Assembly (NCBI GenBank): GCA_020847755.1
Contig: JADLBK010000151.1
Location: 1-33,380, forward strand
DNA from: Flavobacteriales bacterium
Lineage (GTDB): Bacteria > Bacteroidota > Bacteroidia > Flavobacteriales_F > PHOS-HE28
DNA length: 33,380 nt
Direction of reading: 5' to 3'
Below, in pieces: positions 7,081 to 14,066 of this stretch. Both the position numbers and the translations under genes were made by a program. Under the pieces are notes generated by a model, which saw nothing but the letters and a program-made list of their open reading frames with translations, had not been told where the DNA came from and ran no database searches. Each line of letters starts with the position of its first letter. The first letter of the stretch is position 1.

Positions 7081-8349
7081 ATGGAAGAAGTGGATGTGAT
7101 CGTGATCGGTGCCGGACCAAGCGGCTGTGTGGCCGCCGCGCACCTGGCCCGGCAGGGCCGACGTGTGATGATCCTGGAGAAGCAGGTGTTCCCCCGCTTC
7201 GTGATCGGCGAGAGCCTGTTGCCGCGCAGCATGGAGCACTGGGAGGAGACCGGCCTGCTGCCCGCCTTGACGGAGCAGGGCTACGCACCCAAACTGGGTG
7301 CGCGCTTCATCCGTGGCGAGCACGAAGGCATCGACCTGCAGTTCGACGACAACTTCACCACCGGCTGGACCCGCACCTGGCAGGCCCCGCGCGCCCATTT
7401 CGACAAGGTGGCCGCCGATGCCACGGCCGCGCAGGGTGTGGACATCCGGTACGGCATCAGCGCCGAGGACGTGGACCTCTCCCGGGAGGACCGTGTGCGG
7501 GTGACGGCGCGCGACGGGAGCGGGGCGTTGGAGGTGGAAGGCCGTTTCCTGATCGACAGCAGTGGCTATGGCGGCACCCTGGTGAAGCTGCTGGGACTTC
7601 GCGACGATCGAAGCCCGAACCCCCGCATGGCCGTGTACACGCACGTGCGCGAACGCGATCGCGACGCGTGGCCCGAACCGATGCAGATCACCTTCGAGGT
7701 GATGGCGGTGGACCTGTGGTTCTGGGTGATCCCCTTCAGCGATGGCACCACCTCGCTGGGTTTCGTGGGCGATCCTCGGCATTTCGACCCCTTCACACCG
7801 GAACGGCCCCGGACCGAGGCCTGGAGGGCCATGGTGGACCGGTCGGTCCGCTTTCGGGAGCGCTTCGTGGACCAGACCCCGCTGTGGGACCCCCATGTGC
7901 TGCACGACTACACCCACTACAACGAGAAACTGTACGGCCGCAACTACGTGCTCACCGGCAACTGCGCCGGCTTCCTCGACCCGGTGTTCAGCAGCGGGGT
8001 GATGCTCGCCACGGAGAGCGGGCTGCTGGCCGCCAAGCTCACCGAGCGCGTGCTGCAAGGCGAGGCGGTGGATTGGGAGCGGGCCTACAGCGACCACATC
8101 CGGTGGGGCGCAGCGGTGTTCCGCAGCTACATCGATGGCTGGTACAACGGCGATCTGCAGACCATCTTCTTCAGTCCTCGTGTGGAGCCGAAGGTGAAGC
8201 AGCAGATCATCTCGGTACTGGCCGGCTATGTGTGGGACCGGAAGAACCCCTTCGTGGCCCGGCACGACCGCATCCTGCGCCAACTCGCCGAGTTGCTGAA
8301 CGGCACTTCAGGCGCCCGGGATCAGGCCGCCGTGCTGAACGCCGGCTGA
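7081..8349 (+). CDS. Flavin-dependent halogenase-like FAD oxidoreductase
   Basis: This 422-residue FAD enzyme has the Rossmann dinucleotide motif (VIVIGAGPSGCVAAAHLARQ, GAGPSG at 10-15) and the halogenase-family stretch FPRFVIGESLLPRSM (37-51). A Lys in the GYAPKLGARF segment (K71) may correspond to the active-site Lys of flavin-dependent halogenases. The motif WFWVIP (213-218) fits the halogenase signature WxWxIP, and LIDSSGYGG and NCAGFLDPVFSSGV form the second FAD site. This group also contains geranylgeranyl-reductase-like and other monooxygenase-like relatives, so halogenation itself is not proven. Related enzymes occur with aryl-polyene/flexirubin genes in Bacteroidota, but no such genes are in the window. 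The gene stands alone between a terminator and a convergent peptidase gene. The ATG at 7081 directly precedes the FAD-binding strand. Confidence 0.8.
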   Translation: MEEVDVIVIGAGPSGCVAAAHLARQGRRVMILEKQVFPRFVIGESLLPRSMEHWEETGLLPALTEQGYAPKLGARFIRGEHEGIDLQFDDNFTTGWTRTWQAPRAHFDKVAADATAAQGVDIRYGISAEDVDLSREDRVRVTARDGSGALEVEGRFLIDSSGYGGTLVKLLGLRDDRSPNPRMAVYTHVRERDRDAWPEPMQITFEVMAVDLWFWVIPFSDGTTSLGFVGDPRHFDPFTPERPRTEAWRAMVDRSVRFRERFVDQTPLWDPHVLHDYTHYNEKLYGRNYVLTGNCAGFLDPVFSSGVMLATESGLLAAKLTERVLQGEAVDWERAYSDHIRWGAAVFRSYIDGWYNGDLQTIFFSPRVEPKVKQQIISVLAGYVWDRKNPFVARHDRILRQLAELLNGTSGARDQAAVLNAG

Positions 8350-8358
8350 CCCATCGGT

Positions 8359-10236
8359 CTACCGCTTCCCCTTGCGCTTCTGCGGCACTTCCTCCGGCGG
8401 CGTGGCCGGAGCCCAATTGTCGTTGGTCGCATCCATGTCCGCCATGCGGCCCGCGGTCAATAGTTCCACCTGGAGCACATCCTTGAACGGCAGGTCCACC
8501 GCCACGCGATGCGTGTGCTCCGGCCACGACCAGGGTTGCGCGACGCTGAAGGCATACGCCTCGGAGCCGGCCGGCTTGTGACCACGCATGAGGCTGAGCG
8601 GCACGTGCACATGCACCGTGCGTCCGTCCCGGGCGGTCACCCGGAGATCGACCGGCATGAGCATCTCCCCCATGCGCCGCAGAACGACCACGGTGCCCGC
8701 GCCGTCCGCCAGGGCGCTGTCCACGGCCAGATCGAGCACGCGCGTGGTGTTGAGCCACTCATCGAAATACCAATCGAGCTCCACCCCGCTCACGTGCTCC
8801 ATGCTGCGCTCCACATCCACCGGACGCGGGTGGCGGAACCGGCACTTGTCGTAGAGGCGCCGTAGACCCTCCTCCACGGTGCGCTCCCCGATCACGGCAC
8901 CGAGCTGGTGCAGCACCATCTCCCCCTTGCTGTATGCGGTGATGCCGTAGGCCCGGTTGGTGAGGAAGTGATCGGCATGCACCGTCATCGGTTCGTTGTC
9001 CGGAAGCGACAGCAGCATGCGGTAGCCGTCGTATCCACCGGCGTGCGGGTCCTTGTCGCCGCCGAACAGGTGCTGCATCACCCGGGCGCTGGCGAACTCG
9101 GTGAAGCCCTCGTCCATCCAGGCATAGTGCCCCTCATCGCTGGCCAGCACGCCGTAGTACCAGCTGTGCACGCTCTCGTGCACGCTGACACCGACGAGGC
9201 TGCCCAGCTTGCGCTTGCCGGTGATCAACGTGAGCATGGGGTATTCCATGCCGCCGTCGCCGCCCTGCACGAAGCTGTACTCCGGCCAGGGGTAGCGCCC
9301 GAAGTGCGCGTTCATGAACTCGAAGCTCCGCACCATGTACCCGGGCAGCTGCTCCCAGACCGGACGCAGCTCGGGGTCATCCTGGAAGAAGCAGCGGATC
9401 AGCGGTCCACCCGGCACCTGGGCCGTAAGCTGCACGTATTCGGGATCGGCGGCCCAGGCCACATCATGCACACTGTCGGCGCGGAAGACCCAGGTGTTGC
9501 GCGTGGTGCGACCGGCCCGGGCCGGGTCGGGGACCGCGTAGCCGTGCCCGATCGCCGCGGCGTCCTGCAACACACCCGTGGCCGCCACCGTGTAGGCGCT
9601 GTCGATGGTGATGCGCAGGGTGTGGTCGCCCCATTCCCCGTAGAACTCGCGCCCCACGTAAGGCCCGGCGTGCCAGCCCCGGTCGTCGTAGGCGGCCACC
9701 TTGGGGTACCACTGGGTCATGCTGTAGGCCACTCCCTCGGCGTTGTTGCGGCCCGATCGGCGGATCTGCACCGGCACCTGGCCGGCAAAATCAAGATCGA
9801 ACGTGCTGCGCGCGCCCGGCGGAATGGGCGCGGCGGGCCGCAACCGCAAGGCCGTGCCCATATGCTCCAGCTGTACGGGACGGCCGTCCTGGCTGCCGGT
9901 GGTGCAGCGCAGTTCGCCCTGCTCTTCCGGCCCGAGGGCGGCGATGCGTGTGCCCACGCGCGGATCCGGATCGGCGATGCTGCGTGAGCGCGCATCCATC
10001 TCACTGCCCGGCCGGAAGGCGTTGAAGTAGAGGTGGAACCACAGCTCGGTGAGCGTGTCCGGGCTCTGGTTGTGATACACGAGCCGCTCGTGGCCGGTGA
10101 ACCGATGGGTGCGCACGTCCAGGTCGACGCTGAGGTCCACCTCGATCCACTGCTGCCATCGGTCGCATTGGGCGGAAGCCGGTCGGGCGAACGGAACGAA
10201 GGCGCACAGCAGTGCGGAACGCAGGATGATGCTCAT
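8359..10236 (-). CDS. Secreted M1-family metallopeptidase
   Basis: This 625-residue protein has a signal peptide (MSIILRSALLCAFVPFARPASAQ) and an N-terminal M1 saddle domain (HRFTGHERLVYHNQSPDTL). It carries the exopeptidase-like motif GGMEYP (328-333), the zinc motif HESVH (353-357) and the third zinc ligand Glu376 in MDEGFTEF. A YGITAYSKGEMVLHQL segment follows, with the Tyr typical of M1 enzymes. It probably cleaves amino acids from peptide N-termini in the periplasm or outside the cell. The C-terminus ends in a short Lys/Arg-rich tail (PQKRKGKR) and has no T9SS sorting domain. The ATG at 10236 begins the signal peptide. The gene converges on the halogenase-like gene, nine bases apart. Confidence 0.9.
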   Translation of the reverse strand: MSIILRSALLCAFVPFARPASAQCDRWQQWIEVDLSVDLDVRTHRFTGHERLVYHNQSPDTLTELWFHLYFNAFRPGSEMDARSRSIADPDPRVGTRIAALGPEEQGELRCTTGSQDGRPVQLEHMGTALRLRPAAPIPPGARSTFDLDFAGQVPVQIRRSGRNNAEGVAYSMTQWYPKVAAYDDRGWHAGPYVGREFYGEWGDHTLRITIDSAYTVAATGVLQDAAAIGHGYAVPDPARAGRTTRNTWVFRADSVHDVAWAADPEYVQLTAQVPGGPLIRCFFQDDPELRPVWEQLPGYMVRSFEFMNAHFGRYPWPEYSFVQGGDGGMEYPMLTLITGKRKLGSLVGVSVHESVHSWYYGVLASDEGHYAWMDEGFTEFASARVMQHLFGGDKDPHAGGYDGYRMLLSLPDNEPMTVHADHFLTNRAYGITAYSKGEMVLHQLGAVIGERTVEEGLRRLYDKCRFRHPRPVDVERSMEHVSGVELDWYFDEWLNTTRVLDLAVDSALADGAGTVVVLRRMGEMLMPVDLRVTARDGRTVHVHVPLSLMRGHKPAGSEAYAFSVAQPWSWPEHTHRVAVDLPFKDVLQVELLTAGRMADMDATNDNWAPATPPEEVPQKRKGKR

Positions 10237-10243
10237 GGGGCGC

Positions 10244-10251
10244 CAAAGATG
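10244..10251 (-). promoter_or_regulatory. CATCTTTG promoter element of the M1 peptidase gene
   Basis: On the minus strand CATCTTTG matches TAnnTTTG at seven of eight positions and ends seven bases before the ATG at 10236. Confidence 0.45.
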
Positions 10252-10303
10252 GCGCAGCGCTGCGGCCGGTGCGCCATGGACAGCGCGCCCGGCCAACGTC
10301 CGG

Positions 10304-10795
10304 TCAGGAAAGCAACCGCTGGCGCAACGCGAACTCGAGCTGTCGGTTGGCCTCCACGAGCTGTTGCGTGTACTGTTCGCGCTGCCGTTCCACCTTGATC
10401 TCGGCGTGGGCCGCCATCACCAAGGCCTCCAGGCGGGCCGGGTCCCATGGTTTGGCGATGTAGTTGGTGACCCCGCCCAGGTTCACCGCGTCGATCACGG
10501 CCTGGATATCCGAGTAGGCCGTGACCAGCATGCGGCGCACCTGGGGAAAGCGTTCGCGGACCAGGGAGAGCAACTGGCTTCCGGTGGTGCCCGGCATGCG
10601 CTGGTCGGTGATGATCACGTCGATCGGCCGGTTCGACAGGAATTGCCACGCCTCCTCGAACCCGCTTGCCGTCAGCACCTCGAAGCAACGCCTGAACGTC
10701 GCATGGAATGCCTGCCGGTTGCCCGCGTCATCGTCGACGAACAACACGATGGGCCGGTCGGGATCGGCACCCAGGTTGAATACGCGTGTGGCCAT
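10304..10795 (-). CDS. Response regulator: REC domain with coiled-coil tail
   Basis: This 163-residue protein has a receiver domain with acidic pair DDD at about 21-23, phospho-acceptor D64 (IITDQRMPG), switch Thr92 (MLVTAYSD) and Lys115 (YIAKPWD). A helical tail (about 125-163) is predicted to form a coiled coil. There is no DNA-binding or enzymatic output domain. Its receiver is strikingly like that of the REC-PAS-kinase encoded at 16225-17751: both have DQRMP followed by DIQAVIDAVN and KPWD. It lies divergent from the ThiF-nitroreductase operon with 173 bases between starts, so it may be the cognate single-domain regulator of that signalling block. ATG 10795 is chosen, but ATG 10819 and 10840 are possible and no promoter decides between them. 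Confidence 0.85.
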   Translation of the reverse strand: MATRVFNLGADPDRPIVLFVDDDAGNRQAFHATFRRCFEVLTASGFEEAWQFLSNRPIDVIITDQRMPGTTGSQLLSLVRERFPQVRRMLVTAYSDIQAVIDAVNLGGVTNYIAKPWDPARLEALVMAAHAEIKVERQREQYTQQLVEANRQLEFALRQRLLS

Positions 10796-10890
10796 GGCTT
10801 GGACCGGACATGGGTTCATCCGGCGTTCGCCTGTACGCAAGGACCGAGGCCCGGGTTACGATGCCTTTGGCGGGGCGAAATGTTCATAAG

Positions 10891-10920
10891 TTGTTAATAA
10901 TCCATCGTTGTTTAGCTTTG
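10891..10920 (+). promoter_or_regulatory. Strong Bacteroidota promoter of the ThiF-nitroreductase operon
   Basis: TTG at 10891 and a perfect TAGCTTTG at 10913-10920 are separated by 19 bases, the textbook Bacteroidota primary-sigma spacing. The surrounding bases (10880-10920) are unusually AT-rich for this genome. The ATG of the first gene is at 10969, giving a leader of roughly 40 bases. Confidence 0.75.
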
Positions 10921-10968
10921 ACCCGCCGGGTGAACTTGGACTCTTCACCGGTCAACTTCTTCAGGACG

Positions 10969-13272
10969 ATGGACACGGGACTCCACGCGCGGTTGCGCGA
11001 GGCGGGAGCGGATGCGCTCAGCTGCGCACCGTTGCTGTTCAGGCCCACCGTGGAGGCCGACCGGGCCGGACTGGAGTCCCTGTTCAGCGCGGGCCGGGTG
11101 ATGCATGTGCACGACCGCATCCTGGATCAGCTTCGTGAACTTGTCCGCATCCAGTCGCCGGCCCGTCGGTTCACCGCTCATGAGCTGGACCTGGCGGTGA
11201 AGGAGCACCTGGCGGGTGCCAGCGTCACCGATCACGGGGTCTGGGTCTTCTACCCGTGGAACGGCCGGCTGGTGCACCTGCTCGACAAGGCCGACTTCGC
11301 CCGCGTCCGCACGGATCGGAACCGGAACAAGATCACCGCTGAAGAGCAGGCGGTCCTGTACACCAAACGGATCGGGGTCATCGGGCTCAGCGTCGGTCAG
11401 AGCGTCAGCCTTGCGCTCGCGCTGGAGCGCAGTTTCGGTGAACTGCGCATCGCCGACCACGACCGCCTCGACCTGAGCAACCTGAACCGCCTGCGCAGCG
11501 GGGTGCACAACCTGGGCCTGCCCAAAACGGTGAACGTGGCCCGGGAGATCGCCGAGATCGACCCCTTCCTGAAGGTGACCTGCTTCCATGAAGGCATCAC
11601 GCGCGACAACCTGGACCGCTTCCTGTTGGAAGGGGGCAGGCTGGACGTGCTGGTGGAGGAATGCGACAGCGTGGACATCAAGATCCTGGCGCGTCAGCGC
11701 GCCAAGGCCCACCGCATCGCCGTGGTGATGGACACCAGCGACCGGGGCATGATCGATGTGGAACGGTTCGATCTGGAGCCGGAGCGGCCGCTGTTGCACG
11801 GGCTGATCGATCACCTCGACCCGGATGCCGCGGCCCACACGCTCAACGCCGAGGATAAACTGCCGTTCGTAGCCCCGATGGCCGGCCTCAGCACCTTGAG
11901 CAAGCGGATGAAGGCCAGCATGATCGAGGTGGGCCACAGTCTTGCCAGCTGGCCACAATTGGCCTCGTCGGTCTTCCTGGGCGGCGCGCTGGCGTGCGAT
12001 GTGGTGCGCAGGATCCTGCTGGGGCAACTGACCGCGAGCGGGCGCTTCCACATCGATCCGGAGACCCTGTTGCCAGGTGCTGATGGCCCGGCGGTGCTGG
12101 TCGTCCGCAGTGAACCGCCTCCCCCGCTCACGTTGCGTTCGATGCGCGATGCCCTGCCCGAAGCACATGAACGGACCAAGCCCGCATATCCACTGGACGA
12201 GCCTACCGTGGCGCAGCTCGTGGAGGCCGGAGCCTGGGCCCCTTCCGGCGGCAACGATCAACCCTGGCGGTTCCTTCATGAACATGGTCGCTTGTACCTC
12301 TTCCACGAGCCGGCCCGTTCGCACAGCGCTGCGGACCCGGGTCAGTTGGTCCCGATGCTTTCATTGGGCGCCTGTGTGGAGAACCTGCTCGTGAAGGCCG
12401 CCGGCGTTGGCATCGCCCTCAGCCACGAACTGATCCACCACCCCAGCGAACCGCGTCTGGTGGCCGTGTTCGGATCCACGGGCCCGATCAGGCCTGTGGA
12501 GCACGGCCTGTCATCCTGGTTGACCGAGCGCTGCACCAACCGGAGGATGGGTGATGGCAGTCCCTTGGGCGACGCGGCGCGAGCGGCCTTGCACGCGGAG
12601 GTCCAGGAGATCCCCGGGGCCCTTGCCCATCTGGTGGAAGGTGCTGAACGGTTGGACCGGGTGGCGGTGCTCTGCGGTGAAGCGGAACGCCTTCGATTCC
12701 TGAACGCCACCTGCCACCACGAGCTCTTCACCAAGGAAGTGCGCTGGACGGATGAGGATGCGCAACGGACACGGGACGGTCTGGACCTGGCCACCTTTGA
12801 GATGGGGGCATCAGAGGTCCTGGGCATGCAGGTGGCCTCGGATCCCGATGCGATCGCCTTGGTGCGCCGATGGAACGCCGGGCGCGTGTTCATGGACCTT
12901 TCCGGACCGGCCATCCGCTCCAGCTCGGCCGTGCTGTGCATCAGCATGCCCCGCATGGACCGAGAGCATGCGTTGCTGGCCGGACGGGCGATGGAGCGCG
13001 CATGGTTGCGCGCCACGGGCCTGGGGCTCGCCGTTCATCCGATCTCCGCGCCCATCCTGCTCGGCCTGATGGCGCACAGCGCGGTGTTCGATACGAAGGA
13101 ACGCGAGGCCATCGGACACTGCGCAGGCGGCATTCGGGAGGTCTTCGCCACAGGCGACCGGAGCCCTGCGTTCCTGCTTCGACTTTTCCGCGCCCCCGCC
13201 CCTTCGGTGCGGAGCCTGCGCCTGCCCTTGAACACGATCTGGGCGAACGCCCCGGCAATGGCCATACCATGA
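10969..13272 (+). CDS. ThiF/E1-like plus nitroreductase fusion, Rv1355c family
   Basis: This 767-residue protein has two enzymatic domains. Residues about 130-350 form a ThiF/E1-type adenylation fold: IGVIGLSVGQS (135-145) is the nucleotide-binding turn, DHDRLDLSNLNR (163-174) the conserved Asp and SNLxR motif, and LGLPKTVNVAREIAEIDPF follows as in MoeB/ThiF. I see neither the CxxC zinc pairs nor an E1 catalytic Cys at the expected place. Residues about 405-740 form a flavin nitroreductase: APSGGNDQPWRF (424-435), then CVENLLVKAAGVGIAL and AMERAWLRATGLGLAVHPIS. This order matches Mycobacterium Rv1355c ('MoeY'), whose substrate is unknown to me. The gene starts an apparent operon, and its stop overlaps the next start (ATGA). 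ATG 10969 lies about 50 bases after a strong promoter; the frame is open upstream but would cross that promoter. Confidence 0.88.
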   Translation: MDTGLHARLREAGADALSCAPLLFRPTVEADRAGLESLFSAGRVMHVHDRILDQLRELVRIQSPARRFTAHELDLAVKEHLAGASVTDHGVWVFYPWNGRLVHLLDKADFARVRTDRNRNKITAEEQAVLYTKRIGVIGLSVGQSVSLALALERSFGELRIADHDRLDLSNLNRLRSGVHNLGLPKTVNVAREIAEIDPFLKVTCFHEGITRDNLDRFLLEGGRLDVLVEECDSVDIKILARQRAKAHRIAVVMDTSDRGMIDVERFDLEPERPLLHGLIDHLDPDAAAHTLNAEDKLPFVAPMAGLSTLSKRMKASMIEVGHSLASWPQLASSVFLGGALACDVVRRILLGQLTASGRFHIDPETLLPGADGPAVLVVRSEPPPPLTLRSMRDALPEAHERTKPAYPLDEPTVAQLVEAGAWAPSGGNDQPWRFLHEHGRLYLFHEPARSHSAADPGQLVPMLSLGACVENLLVKAAGVGIALSHELIHHPSEPRLVAVFGSTGPIRPVEHGLSSWLTERCTNRRMGDGSPLGDAARAALHAEVQEIPGALAHLVEGAERLDRVAVLCGEAERLRFLNATCHHELFTKEVRWTDEDAQRTRDGLDLATFEMGASEVLGMQVASDPDAIALVRRWNAGRVFMDLSGPAIRSSSAVLCISMPRMDREHALLAGRAMERAWLRATGLGLAVHPISAPILLGLMAHSAVFDTKEREAIGHCAGGIREVFATGDRSPAFLLRLFRAPAPSVRSLRLPLNTIWANAPAMAIP

Positions 13273-14024
13273 GCGAACAGCTGGAACTCATTGCATACAG
13301 CGCACCGGACCGTCCCGACCTGAACGACGAATTCGTCCGGCAGCACGAGCTCGTGCTCACCGAACTGGGCATTCCCTTGGTGATCAAGAGCGATACGCGC
13401 TGGACCCGCGATCCGCAGTGCTATGTGATCGTGGCTGTTCATCCCTCGCTCGGCATGGTGGGCGGGATCCGTCTCCAGATGGACCACGGAGCGGAGGGAC
13501 GTCTTCCCATGCTGGCGGCCATATCCGGTCGCGAACCACGCATCGTGCCGGTGCTGGAGCGCCTTCGTTCGGAAGGCAACGGTGAAGTCTGCGGCCTCTG
13601 GAGCGCCAGCCGCTACGCGAACAAAGGGGTGACCGTACTTCTCAGCAAGGCGGTGACCGCCATCGCACCCCAGGTGGGCGCCCGGAGAATGGTGTGTTTC
13701 GTGGGCAGCCATACGCGCCGACATCCTGAACGCAACGGGTTCGTCGCCATGACCGAGGTCGGTGATCTGGGCGAGTTCGACTACCCGACGCCCGAGTTCC
13801 GATCCATCGCGATGATCAATCCCGACACGATCCTGCTTCCGTGCACGACCATGGATCAGCGCCAGTCCATCTTCAGCCTTCGGCTTCGTCCGGACCAGGT
13901 ACGCGTCGAGAGCCCCGGCCGAACGAGCATAGAGGTGCACTATCAGCTCATCCTCACCAAGGGCCTGTTCGATCTCGTGGCCTATGAGCGGATCCTGGAG
14001 GAGCGCCTGCGTCATTCCGCGTGA
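13269..14024 (+). CDS. Putative GNAT-type N-acyltransferase (N-acyl synthase-like)
   Basis: This 251-residue cytosolic protein overlaps the ThiF-nitroreductase gene by four bases (ATGA), so the two are probably translated together. The pattern CYVIVAVHPSLGMVGGIRLQ (51-70), followed by GRLPML (77-82), recalls the 'vvGgaRl ... lPm' region of acyl-homoserine-lactone synthases and FeeM-type N-acyl amino acid synthases. EVCGLWSASRYANKGVTVLL (106-125) parallels their 'WExSRf' segment, and HPERNGFVAMTEVGDLGEFDYP fits the later GNAT strands. The likeness is by eye and remote, so catalytic activity and acyl donor are uncertain. Position before a membrane sensor kinase suggests that it may make or modify the sensed molecule. 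It could instead be an uncharacterised partner of the ThiF-nitroreductase. Confidence 0.6.
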   Translation: MSEQLELIAYSAPDRPDLNDEFVRQHELVLTELGIPLVIKSDTRWTRDPQCYVIVAVHPSLGMVGGIRLQMDHGAEGRLPMLAAISGREPRIVPVLERLRSEGNGEVCGLWSASRYANKGVTVLLSKAVTAIAPQVGARRMVCFVGSHTRRHPERNGFVAMTEVGDLGEFDYPTPEFRSIAMINPDTILLPCTTMDQRQSIFSLRLRPDQVRVESPGRTSIEVHYQLILTKGLFDLVAYERILEERLRHSA

Positions 14025-14066
14025 GCCCCGGCAACCCTGACGGCAGCAATGCCGTAGGAGCGCCGG

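Noticed and set aside
14040..14055. Hairpin ACGGCA-GCAA-TGCCGT before the 7TMR-DISM kinase gene as a terminator
   Set aside because: It lacks a T-run and lies in a 42-base gap in an apparent operon, so it is more likely an mRNA feature or chance.
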